A stretch of DNA of 64,000 bases from NCBI GenBank assembly GCA_022818135.1, contig JAFMSR010000002.1:26614818-26678817 (forward strand), written 5' to 3'. Positions 11,237-21,145 of this stretch are shown here, piece by piece. Position numbers and translations under genes: made by a program. How positions within the stretch are numbered: the first letter of the stretch is position 1; every line of letters starts with the position of its first letter. The DNA is from Saxidomus purpurata (Eukaryota; Mollusca; Bivalvia; Venerida; Veneridae). The notes beneath the pieces are model-generated. The model saw only the letters and a program-made list of their open reading frames with translations, did no database searches and had not been told where the DNA came from.

Positions 11237-12617
11237 CAGATATCCCGATCTGGTATGCAAGAAATCCCGATCTGGTATGCAAGGATGAATATAGCTTCAT
11301 AGATTACGGGGATTTCCCGTGTAAGAAACATATTATGGGGTACGCATGAAATTCACTCGGAGGCACGTGGTGTAAAATTTGGCACCACTGACCCTTCTGT
11401 AAGTGCAGAGTCACCAACTTTCACACAAATATTCTTGTTCACCTTGATTTTGGTTTACCAAAATAGAAAGTGCATGCTCTACAAGGACTGGGCCCAGCTA
11501 CATGTTTTTGTACTGTAATTTCCTGTTGCCATTTACGGTTGATCGTAACAAATTACGGTGAAAGAACTGGAAACCAGCTGTCAGCCCATATACGGTGAAT
11601 TCAACGGAAATGTTTTACAGTGTACTTTTTCGATCTGGGATGCCCTTGCCGAAATTGTTGCGATATTTGGAAAGCTTATGTACTTAACATAATCCCTGAA
11701 CACCTTTACATACCGCACTCACCAACCACCAGACTTTCACGAAGAAGAATGAATCCTCAAATCCTTCAATTACATGAAAAGGCTGCAGATAAATTTTCTG
11801 TTATGCCTTTTCTCATTATAGTTGGCGGATTGATGTTTCTTTGTACATGTCTGAATGTTTTGCTTTCTCTGTTGTCTGTATAGTCGAAGGCTTCTTTATC
11901 GTCTAAGAGTTTTACACAAAGAAGGAATGACCAGACGACACTTGTTTAAATAATACGCACATCTAACAATGTGTCTGTTCCTGGTGATTATATGTCACTT
12001 TCCTTTTTGTTTGAGAGTCATTCTGTGGACTTTTGTTCATACAATGTATGACATGACTGTATGTACAACAGTCAAAAACCCTTATCTAAAGTTTCAAACA
12101 AGCCGTTTGTTTTATTGAAACGTAAAGCTGTTGTATAGACTCCTATTCTCATATGAGTTTGCGTGGGCACATGACGCGTTTAGGGACGTTCCGTGAGCTT
12201 TAAGGCGATTATATTACATTTACGTCCTTCCTATAAATGGAAACTACACTTCCCTTGAGTAAATCATTTATTAGCAAATATGTCATACATCTAATCTAGA
12301 AATATTTTTCTTCAAAGCTTTTTATTTGGATACGCGTGTCTCCCCAACTCCCACTTTGTGTAATTTGAATCACATGACTTTCATCGCGATGCATGCACTT
12401 CGTTACTCCGCACGGAAATATTGACCACATGCATTGGTTAATGTAAAATAAAATGGCTAAAATATTCACCACAATGAGACGCGCGTGGCACACATGAGTA
12501 AGGACCAAATAGGCAAGGTAAGTATAAAATGCTATATATCCAAATGGACCTTATACAAGCTTTAATGTCCTCGTGTGTCAGAATATCTATCTAAGAGTTC
12601 ACCATGATGAGACGGAG
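11237..12617 (+). repeat. Left arm of a long inverted repeat
   Basis: This stretch reads as the reverse complement of 15484-16706 with scattered mismatches and small indels. Matched landmarks include the doubled ATCCCGATCTGGTATGCA near 11240-11283, GCGTGGGCACATGACGCG near 12160, and the GATGAGACGGAG end at 12606-12617. The left arm carries about 170 extra bases (about 11346-11516) missing from the right arm. An 87-codon frame at 11620-11883 with a hydrophobic C-terminus is frameshifted in the other arm, so I do not call it a gene. Confidence 0.8.
11513..11620 (+). mobile_element. Small MITE-like element in left arm
   Basis: About 108 bp bounded by imperfect terminal inverted repeats, CTGTAATTTCCTGTTG at the left and the complement of CTGTAAAACATTTCCGTTG at the right. 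No coding capacity. A copy lies in the other arm at 16498-16598. Confidence 0.45.
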
Positions 12618-13101
12618 TGTTTGGCTGTAGAATAAGAGACCAAAGGCCAAAGGTTAAAAATGGGCACGCTGAACATTGTATCGGCAGTGACTTCTATCAA
12701 AAAGAGAACTATTTGTATTGACCATATACAAATATTCCATGATAAGCAAGATCGTCGTGCAGAAAGGGTCAAGGATATACTTACATGTAGAATTATAGAG
12801 CATGATGTGCACTGGTCACATAGGCGTTATCATTTACCATTAGCAGATTGAAGTACTATGATCAGTTTGAGCATCTCTACATTTGTTAATAAATCATGGT
12901 GAACTGATTGTAAATAAAAGTTAATTATATAACTAAAGTGCTGTACACTTTCTTTACCAAAATATATGTCTCACCACCACAATCGATATTTATTTGTAGG
13001 AAAAACTTTCCTTTGTTATTAAATCGGAAGTAGTTGAAAGTAAATACTGTGAATAAAGCACAGTATTTTCAATTATATTGCCAAAAAATCTAATTAAAAG
13101 A
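12618..13101. other. Interior of the inverted repeat, unassigned
   Basis: AT-rich sequence inside the palindrome whose counterpart would fall in the assembly gap. A 63-codon open frame at 12660-12851 shows no recognisable domain. No feature called. Confidence 0.5.
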
Positions 13102-14024
13102 AACAAGAGGGCCATGATGGCCCTATATCGCTCAACTGACTACCATTGGCTATAATACAAGGGCTCATGTTCAAATCAATTCACCTCCCTCTTCCCCCCC
13201 CCCCCCCCTCCCGGGAAGGGTCAATTTTGACCTGGGGGTCATGATTTGAACAATCTTGGTAGAAGTCCAATAGGCATTTTTACATGCCAAATATCTAATC
13301 TCTAGGCTTTGTGGCTTCAGAGAAGATTTTATAAGTTTTTCCTATATAAGCCTATGCAAAACCAAGTGACCCCCCGGTGGGGTCAATTTGGCCCGAGGGT
13401 CATGATCTGAACAATCTTGCTACAGGTCCACTAGCAAATGCTACATGCCAAATATCTAAGCTCTAGGCCTTGTGGTTTCAGAGAAGAATATTTCTTTAAG
13501 TTTTCCCTATATAAGCCTATGTAAAACTAAGTGACCCCCCGTGCAGGGTCAATTTTGACCCGGGGGTCATAGTTTGAACAATCTTGGTAGAGGTCCACTA
13601 GCCAATGCTACGTGCCAAATATCTAAGCTCTAGGCCTAGTGGTTTCAGAGAAGAAGATTTTTAAAGTTTTTCCTATATAAGCCTATGTAAAACTAAGTGA
13701 CTCCCCCATACAGGGTCAATTTTGACCCCGGGGTCATAATTTGAACAATCTTGGTAGAGGTCCACTAGACAATGCTACATGCCAAATATCTAAGCTCTAG
13801 GCCTTGTGGTTTCAGAGAAGAAGATTTTTAAAGTTTTTCCTATATAAACCCTTTGAAAAACTAAGTGACCACCCGCGCAGGGTCAATTTTGACCCGGGGG
13901 TCATAATTTGAATAATCTTGGTAGAGGTCCACTAGACAATGCTACATGCCAAATATCTAAGCTCTAGGCCTTGTGGTTTCAGACAAGAAGATTTTTTAAG
14001 TTTTTCCTACCAGAGTTCTGCATG
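13102..14024 (+). mobile_element. GGGCCATGATGGCCC-headed element with ~167-bp tandem repeats
   Basis: Starts with the hairpin-forming ACAAGAGGGCCATGATGGCC and CTATATCGCTCA, then carries five units, each with CAATCTTGGTAGAGGTCCAC, TATCTAAGCTCTAGGC and TTCCTATATAAGCC. The CAATCTT word recurs at 13251, 13412, 13579, 13746 and (as TAATCTT) 13913, so the period is about 167 bp. The 3' end is truncated at ACCAGAGTTCTGCAT, whereas the copy at 30.2 kb continues. A non-autonomous bivalve element with an internal satellite, of pearl or Helitron type, is my best guess. Confidence 0.7.
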
Positions 14025-14400
14025 CACACTGTAAAAACTGGTAACATGTGACGCGTTTCAAGGGCGTTCATTTTTTAAACGGTGGTGTTCTCATGGTGTG
14101 CAATTTTGAAACACAATGTGTTCGTTTGGTATACTGAAACGGGGGTGTGCGGTATTGAAACGGCTTGCGTTTAAATATGAAACGCTAGTGTTTGCCTAGC
14201 GTTTATATTATGTTTCCGCTATGTTAGCGTTAAATGACTTTTAAACGTGATAATCCAGCTGTAAGATTTAGTTAAAGATTTCTCCATCGGAGATTCGAAC
14301 CCGGAGCCTCGAAGTAATCGGAGCTGTTTCATTTTGTAACACGGGTGTTTTCAAGGCGAACGATTTGGAACACTAAAAGCGTGTCAATCGAAAACACCTA
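14025..14400. repeat. Repetitive GAAACG/GTGTTC tract, possible element end
   Basis: Begins CACTGTAAAAACTGG, a terminus-like word, and contains many dispersed GAAACG, GTGTTC and AGCGTTTA words. Near 14290-14310 there is a tRNA-like B box in reverse orientation (GATTCGAACCC). Nature uncertain. Confidence 0.35.
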
Positions 14401-14983
14401 TTAATCTCTAAATCCTGAATCATTAATTGTTTTCATGAAATTGTTACAATGCACTAAATCAACAATGTCTTCATGTTGTATTGTTGTCCTATTTAACTAA
14501 TTAAAGAAAATGGTTGGATTGCTTTAAAGAAAACAAAAAAAGACCAAAAATATTATTGGTGAAATAATCTCTTTCACACGAGATTTTTGGCGGTAAAACC
14601 GAACGTGTAAACAAAACAATTTTTATTATTTTGTCCCAAATATTGAAGAAAACAGTTGCAAGAGATTGAATAAATCATAATTCAAAGTTCGAATCCACTG
14701 ATATAGGGAAAACATATTGTACAGAGGAACTCTGCATGTTTAGTTGAAAATAGAATTTCCCCACCCACCGTTTTGCCAGATTGCGAGCTTTGGTCGAGTT
14801 TAAAAAATGTGGAAATTGAGAAGGAAGAGCCAAACATCACACACACATGAAGGCCACAACCCCCCACAAGAGACCGTGGATACAGCAATTGCCTGCAACT
14901 GTGCAAAGTGACCAGCCAATCTTGGAAAAGTTCCCATGCATTGTAAGTAGGATAATGAATAATAATTTAACTTTTATCCCAAA
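14401..14983. other. Unassigned sequence beside the gap
   Basis: AT-rich sequence. A short frame starting at 14847 (MKATTPHKRPWIQQL) runs to a GTAAGT donor at 14945 and could be an exon of an element interrupted by the gap. Too short to identify. Confidence 0.4.
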
Positions 14984-15483
14984 NNNNNNNNNNNNNNNNN
15001 NNNNNNNNNNNNNNNNNNNNNNNNNNNNNNNNNNNNNNNNNNNNNNNNNNNNNNNNNNNNNNNNNNNNNNNNNNNNNNNNNNNNNNNNNNNNNNNNNNNN
15101 NNNNNNNNNNNNNNNNNNNNNNNNNNNNNNNNNNNNNNNNNNNNNNNNNNNNNNNNNNNNNNNNNNNNNNNNNNNNNNNNNNNNNNNNNNNNNNNNNNNN
15201 NNNNNNNNNNNNNNNNNNNNNNNNNNNNNNNNNNNNNNNNNNNNNNNNNNNNNNNNNNNNNNNNNNNNNNNNNNNNNNNNNNNNNNNNNNNNNNNNNNNN
15301 NNNNNNNNNNNNNNNNNNNNNNNNNNNNNNNNNNNNNNNNNNNNNNNNNNNNNNNNNNNNNNNNNNNNNNNNNNNNNNNNNNNNNNNNNNNNNNNNNNNN
15401 NNNNNNNNNNNNNNNNNNNNNNNNNNNNNNNNNNNNNNNNNNNNNNNNNNNNNNNNNNNNNNNNNNNNNNNNNNNNNNNNNNN
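14984..15483. other. Assembly gap of 500 N
   Basis: Exactly 500 N, a conventional scaffold-gap length rather than a measured size. Open frames spanning it are artefacts. Confidence 0.99.
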
Positions 15484-16706
15484 CTCCGTCTCATCATAGT
15501 GAACTCTTAGATAGATATTCTGACACACGAGGACATTAAAGCTTGTATAAGGTCCATTTGGTAATACAGCATTTTATACTTACTTTGCCCATTTGCTTAA
15601 AGTCCTTACTCATGTGTGCCACACTCGTCTCGTTGTGGTGAATATTTTAGCCATTTTATTTTACATTAACCAATGCATGCGGTCAATATTTCCGTGCGGA
15701 GTAACGAAGTGCATGCATCGCGATGAAAGTCATGTGATTCAAATTACACAAAGCGGGAGTTGGAGAGACAAGCGTATCCAAATACAAAAGCTTTGAAGAA
15801 AAATGTTTCTAGATTAGATGTCTGACATATTTGCTAATAGATGATTTACTCAAGGGAAGTGTAATTTCCATTTATAGGAAGGACGTAAATGTAATATAAT
15901 CGCCTTAAAGCACAAGGAACGTCCCTAAACGCGTCATGTGCCCACGCAAACTCATCGGGGAATAGGAGTCTATACAACAGCTTTACGTTTCAATAAAACA
16001 AACCGCTTGTTTGAAACTTTAAATAAGGGTTTTTGACTGTTGTACATACAGTCATGTCATACATTGTATGAACAAAAGTCCACAGAATGCCTCTCAAACA
16101 AAAAAGAAAGTGACATAATCACCAGGAACAGACACGTTGTTAGATGTGCGTATTATTTAAACAATTGTCGTCTGGTCATTCCTTCTTTGTGTAAAACTCT
16201 TAGATGATAAAGAAGCCGTCGACTATACAGACAACAGAGAAAGCAAAACATTCAGACATGTACAAAGAAACATTAATCCGCCAACTATATGAAAAAAGGC
16301 ATAACAGTAAATTTGTCTGCAGCCTTTTCATGTAGTTGAAGGATTTGAGGATTCATTCTTCTTCGTGAAAGTCTGGTGGTTGGTGAGTGCGGTATTTAAA
16401 GGTGTTCAGGGATTATGTTGAGTACTTAAGCTTTCTAAATACCGAAATCTACCATCGGAACAATTTCGCCAAGGGCATCCCAGATCGAAAAAGTACACTG
16501 TAAAGCATTTCCGTTGAATTCACCGTATAGGTGACAGCTGGTTTCCAGTTCTTTCATCGTAATTTGTTACGATCAACCGTAAATGGCAACAGGAAATTGC
16601 GTACCCCATAATCTGTTTCTTATACGGGAAATCCCCGTAATCTATGAAGCTATATTCATTCTTGCATACCAGATCGGGATTTCTTGCATACCACATCGGG
16701 ATATCT
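15484..16706 (-). repeat. Right arm of the long inverted repeat
   Basis: Reverse complement of the left arm, starting directly at the gap edge with CTCCGTCTCATCATAGTG and ending at ATCGGGATATCTGCAG. Beyond this the two flanks differ, so the outer boundary is near 16706. Because the inner end abuts the gap, the arm may extend into unsequenced DNA. Confidence 0.8.
16498..16598 (-). mobile_element. MITE-like element in right arm
   Basis: Inverted counterpart of 11513-11620, starting CTGTAAAGCATTTCCGTTG. Its other terminus is clipped: AGGAAATT joins directly to GCGTACCCC, where the left arm has about 170 bp more. This points to a deletion in this arm. Confidence 0.4.
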
Positions 16707-16960
16707 GCAGTTTTTACCAGTGCTGGAAAATCTCATCTTACATCCACTGATGTAAGACGACTTAATGACGTCAGAACGAACTACCTTTATGAATGAATTT
16801 GTACTACGAAAAAAATGCGCGTAAAAATAGGTCATTACTTTATTTCTGCTACTACTAGTAGAATATGGTACATGTAAGCCTCGCTACCACCAAAAACAGT
16901 TACCCTCGGGCCAGATATTCCCATCAGCACGTGCAACAAGTGAACAATTCTTATAGTATG
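16707..16960 (+). repeat. Dispersed repeat shared with ~59 kb
   Basis: Contains TTTTTACCAGTGCTGG, CTTAATGACGTCAGAACGAA, AACAGTTACCCTCGGGCC and GATATTCCCATCAGCACGTG. Each has a close match in 58950-59310, several in inverted order, so this is a fragment of a dispersed, non-coding element. Confidence 0.55.
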
Positions 16961-16973
16961 TAATAGCGTGGAG

Positions 16974-17198
16974 CCGCCTTGGCGCAGTGGTAGCGCGTTC
17001 GTCTCAGGATCGAAGGTTCCCTGGTTCGATCCCTACCATAGCCATGTCGGTAGTGTCCTCAGGCAAGACACAAATAATTCCACATTGCCTCTCTCTCTCT
17101 TCGATCTTCGATCTGGAATGAGTCTCGAGAGCGATTAATATAAGTTGTAAGAACTTATTTCGCAATCGAGAATAAATAAATTAGTATAAATAAATTAT
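16974..17198 (+). mobile_element. tRNA-derived SINE
   Basis: The tRNA-like head has an A box (TTGGCGCAGTGG, 16979-16990) and a B box (GGTTCGATCCC, 17023-17033). A CT-rich middle and a tail follow, with GAGAGCGATTAATATAAGTTG, CGCAATCGAGAATAAATAAA and AT repeats. The same tail occurs at 33.0, 39.8 and 43.7 kb. The head alone resembles tRNA-Arg-like sequences, but the long shared tail shows a SINE rather than a working tRNA gene. Confidence 0.7.
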
Positions 17199-18013
17199 AG
17201 TATTTAATGTACAATGACCATAACATAAACGGTATTTTTTTACAGTGCACTACAATATAACTTCCATAATAATATGTTTGTTCATTCACGCAATTTTTCG
17301 GTAACACCGGTTTCTAACTATTGCCTTTCTGTTTTGCATTAAAACTATATCTTGATGTAAAAATCAAAGTAGGAAAATGCGTAAAAAGAAACAACGTAAG
17401 TGCTAACGCAGTTATAAAAAGGGGGTGCATATTTCTCCATTAATGGGGTTTCAAGTAATTCAAACTCAACTTGATGTGACATTTCTACCTTATGTAACTT
17501 CTGCTCTAAGTATGTCTAAAATAGTAATGATATTTAAAAAAAATATCGTGACTACGTATGTCGGTCTAATATGTTGGTCAATAGCTATTCATAGCTAATG
17601 TCTATCTGTTAATAACTACTGATTGTGAATAATCATCTTTACCAGAAATAGACAATGTCGTCACGAAGTATTATATCACTACATTAACTCGTTTCAACTT
17701 TGTCGTAAAGTATGACATTAAACTCGGAAAGAATATCAGATTCTGCGTGATTATTAATGTTAAAAGACAAAATGTTTAAGCTAGAATATGCAGAGTCATG
17801 TTCTGCGTTTAAATGCTACCATATTACAGATGTGATGCAGTGTATCGTGTGCCGTTGACGTACATTGTGTAATCTCTGATGTTTTGCAAGAACTATTGGT
17901 GTCGCTGGCTTGTTCATTAATATGCAACTTAAGTATAGTTATAAAAGGGGAGTGGATGGCCCAAACCTTAAAATAGTGAGTTAAGCTTCCACGGCTACTA
18001 TGTTTCGTAGTCA
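17199..18013. other. Unassigned AT-rich spacer
   Basis: No gene seen. A TTTTTTACAGTGCAC word near 17236 resembles element termini found elsewhere in the window. Confidence 0.5.
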
Positions 18014-19316
18014 TACGAGGATTGTTCAAATATGAATGCATATAGAACGTTATCTCGCTCAATAATGCGAAAATCAGGAGGAAATCAAGACGATTGGGTA
18101 AACAAACAAGTTAGCTTTACATTGATACCACACCCATTAAAATCTGTTACCTTTAGCTGTAAACATTACCTACTCGTGTATACTAATACAAAAATGGTTG
18201 GAAGGTCAGCGTACGCCGTTGAAATACCTATATCAAGAATCGTTGTATTCTTGGCATAGGGTGTAAAGACATATTTGATGAAATATGTTCTGTTTATGGG
18301 ATAATCAAATGTCTTTTTCGACAGTTATTCGTTGGTTTAAGAAATTCAAATGTGGGTTAGTTTCAACAGAAGATGCACCACATGGCCGTCGGCCGAAAAC
18401 AGCAACGTCTGCCAAGATGGTTGCTAGGGTGAAAGAAATAGTTGCTCCTGATGCAAGATACACCGCTAGGCAAATAGCTACATGTAGTATGGTTGGCATC
18501 TCATTATTAGCAGCCCATGCAATTCTGAAACGTTATTTGAAAATGAGAAAGATCTGTGCTAGGTGGATTCACCATCTTTTGACAGATGAGCAGAAAAAGG
18601 CACGCGTGCAATGCGCGAAAATGTTGCTTAAACAGTTTCCAAATCACAATGCACGGTCTTTCGACATGGGTTCACTTTTTGAGCCCAAACGAAAGATTCA
18701 GAACAACAAATATGCAACAAAGTCTGGTAAAAGATCATGCATTGCAAAGCGGACCATTAGTGTCAAGAAGGTAATGCATGCCATATTCTTCACAAATCAG
18801 GGTCCTGCCATTCAGGTTGCTGTACCTACAGGCAAATCCGTAAAAGCAAAGTTTTACAAGACTAAAGTTCTTCGAAAACTGAAGAAATATTTCAAAAATC
18901 GAAGACCTGCAACTGGTTTGGCCAATGTCAGATTGCTACATGACAATGCTATATCGCACAATGCGTCTATTGTACGAGACCTTCTGAAGCAGGAAAAGGT
19001 TGTTGTGCTCCCTCACCCTCCGTATTCGCCTGACCTTGCCCCGTGTGACTTCTTTTTGTTCCAAAGGCTCAAAAAATACCTTTCTGGTCGAAAATTTGTC
19101 CAGCGCAAACGCCTCGGTTCTGCAATATTCCACTGTCTTCATAGCATACCTAGAAAACACTATGAAAATGCCTTCAATGATTCGATTAGAATACTGAAAC
19201 TTTGCATATCTGTTGGAGGTGAATACTTCGAGGGGACAAAATAAAGTTTTCATTGAAATCTATCAAGGATACATTTTTATGTGCTTAGATGTATTCATAT
19301 TTGAACATTCCTCGTA
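18014..19316 (+). mobile_element. mariner-family DNA transposon
   Basis: About 1.3 kb, the usual mariner length, bounded by TA dinucleotides at 18014-18015 and 19315-19316. The left end reads CGAGGATTGTTCAAATATGA and the right end is its near-perfect inverse (TTCATATTTGAACATTCCTCG). Tc1/mariner elements insert at TA and duplicate it, which fits. The single transposase frame inside has lost function. Confidence 0.85.
18285..19244 (+). pseudogene. mariner transposase, inactivated
   Basis: The frame carries mariner hallmarks: WFKKFKCG and DAPHGRRP in the N-terminal part, FEPKRKIQN, AKRTISVKKVM, LLHDNA with the second catalytic Asp, and LPHPPYSPDLAPCDFF with the third Asp of the DD34D triad. The block that should hold the first Asp is out of frame. 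The neighbouring frame reads GLSTWVHF where the family has GDETW, so that Asp is also substituted, and a T-run near 18680 is one base short. The N-terminus upstream is likewise frameshifted. It cannot be an active enzyme. Confidence 0.8.
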
Positions 19317-19324
19317 ATATGATC

Positions 19325-19545
19325 AGGCGGTCCTACGGCGTGAAGTCGGAAACTTTGAAACTTTTTGGCGTGCTTTTTGCGGCCCGATGGCCAAGCGGCA
19401 TAAAGTAAGTGGTCCGGTGGCATAGCGCCGTGAAGTCGACAGCCTGCCGGCCTTGTGGCGTGAATTCAACAACTTTGTGGCGTGAATTTTGCGCCCTCGA
19501 GGCATGAAATAGGCGGCTTGGCGGCTTATCAGAGTAAAAAAAAGT
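19325..19545. repeat. Degenerate GGCGTGAA tandem repeat
   Basis: GC-richer than its surroundings, with GGCGTGAA, GCGGCATAAA and CCGTGAAGTC words recurring at roughly 30-40 bp. A minus-strand frame through it gives Arg-rich repeated peptides (SRRYATG, SRRRTA) typical of translated satellites. Confidence 0.55.
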
Positions 19546-19619
19546 AAGTAATAGGTCAAAACATTATCGTCAACCCATCTCAATATCATACATGTTTCAT
19601 ATATCAATAAAGACTCTGG

Positions 19620-20735
19620 TTACTTCGCTTACCTTAGTGTCCCGGACTAAGCCTTTCCTCCATAATATCCCTGCTGCCCTAGTTACTTCTTTTGAAGTAT
19701 CTCGGAAGCCTAATAAATTCAGTTTGATTGTATAAACACAAAAACAGAAATAATATCAAACATGTTCTACATATCCCTTGTATGTCCCCGCTACCAAATG
19801 AACTCAACACCGTATCCCTTACAATCTACGCACTCCTGGTTACATCTCCCTCATAAGTATCTTCGCAACCCAAAGGACTGAGCCCCGTGTCCCCTGGTAA
19901 AAATTTAGCCCTAGTAGAACAGCTTCCTAAAGTCCACACAGCCCCAGATTACAATACTTCCTGACGTTTCCTGCAACCACAATAACTCAAACCCGTGTCC
20001 TTAACTATCAAAGTAACATTGGCTAGACCGCTTTTACTTATGATTAGGTCCGCCACCGTGGTACAGTGGTTAAAGTCGCTGACCTCAGACCACTGCGTAA
20101 CCTCTCAGAGATTGAGTGTCATGGGTTCGAGTCATACCTCCAGGTAATGTCTTCGAGGAGCCATATGAACTTAAGTTTCACTACAGCCAGGGTTACACTG
20201 CCTTGTAAGTACATTCTTATCTTTTCAGCTTAACGTCATCAAAGTACCAACAGAGCCCTTTGTAACATGGCTTTCGTCAATTTTAGTGCAACTCCATTCA
20301 CTCGGCACAACTTCTCAAGTATTTATGCAGCCTAGGGATTCCTCATACAGATTCCGTTAGTATACCTACAGCTCCGGAAACTCAGACTTATGTCCCAAGG
20401 CATCATTGAAGCCCTGGTTACACTGAATCGTTAGTATCCCGCATGCATATTAATTCAGGCTCGTGTCCACAAGATTCTATAGAAGACTCGGAAACAACTC
20501 TTTCCTTACTATCGCTGCATCAATATTTACTCAATTTCACGTCCCCTTGTGTAAACGAAGTCCCTGGTTACTTTACCTCCGGAAATAGCGCGGCAGCCAA
20601 ATATACTAACGCAAGTGCTTACTTGCATAGACCCAGTCATTGGTTTCAGAGCACATCTTCGTTTCGTCACAGTTTCATTTAATCAGTTGTCTTAGTTTCA
20701 CATCATACCCTTTGTCCCCGTATCCACATGAACGT
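19620..20735 (+). repeat. CCCCGTGTCC-type satellite array, forward
   Basis: Imperfect repeats of words such as GGTTACACTG, CGTGTCC, ACATGAACTCA and CAATACAGCCCTGGTTAC. It resembles the array at 61.66-62.84 kb. Units are very divergent and no clean period could be set by eye. Confidence 0.5.
20048..20165 (+). mobile_element. tRNA-derived SINE head inside satellite
   Basis: A box GTGGTACAGTGG at 20058-20069 and B box GGTTCGAGTC at 20124-20133. The spacing is larger than in a normal tRNA and the ends cannot pair into an acceptor stem, so it is a SINE head. Its tail is not the one seen in the 17-kb SINE. Confidence 0.5.
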
Positions 20736-21145
20736 GTGAGTTCATGTGACTGCGGGGACACAGTTGGATGTTCTGAAATCTAGGGTTGTGTTACTGCAAG
20801 TGGGCGTTTGCATTAGTACATTGGGCTGCTTGAAAATATACGAAGATGTAGTAACTTGGGGATGCGATGATGCAAGGGGCATATGAGGCAGCTTTAATTG
20901 GGTTCCGGTGGATATGAAGAAAGCGTTGTTTCACAGGTTGTGTTGATATCAGGAGACACGGACCTCAATTCATAACTTTCGAGCTATTTACGAAGCAGTG
21001 GAACCTGTGCTGGAGTGATATGTGAGGACACGGGGTTGCGTTCCTGGGACTGAGGATTGACTTGCAACACACAGAGAAGCAGTATTACAAGGATAGCATG
21101 GGACACGGGGTTGAGTCCGTGGAGCTGGAATGATAATCACAGTCA
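20736..21145 (-). repeat. Same satellite, inverted orientation
   Basis: After a local palindrome at about 20718-20760 (GTTCATGTGACTGCGGGGAC mirrors the preceding GTCCCCGTATCCACATGAAC) the array words appear as complements: GACACGGGGTTG, TGCGTTCCTGGGA and GTTGAGTCCGTGG. Confidence 0.45.

Noticed and set aside
11620..11883. 87-codon frame with a hydrophobic C-terminal segment in the left palindrome arm
   Set aside because: It begins at GTG, and the matching segment in the right arm is frameshifted, so the frame is not conserved.
13102..14024. CRISPR array, because of regularly spaced repeats
   Set aside because: Repeats are ~167 bp with no spacers in a eukaryotic genome; the whole unit is repeated.
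14847..15539. 230-codon open frame across the gap, and minus-strand frames at 14967-15528
   Set aside because: They are almost entirely N and have no sequence content.
16974..17045. Functional tRNA-Arg-like gene
   Set aside because: Box motifs are present, but the shared 3' SINE tail marks it as a retroposon.
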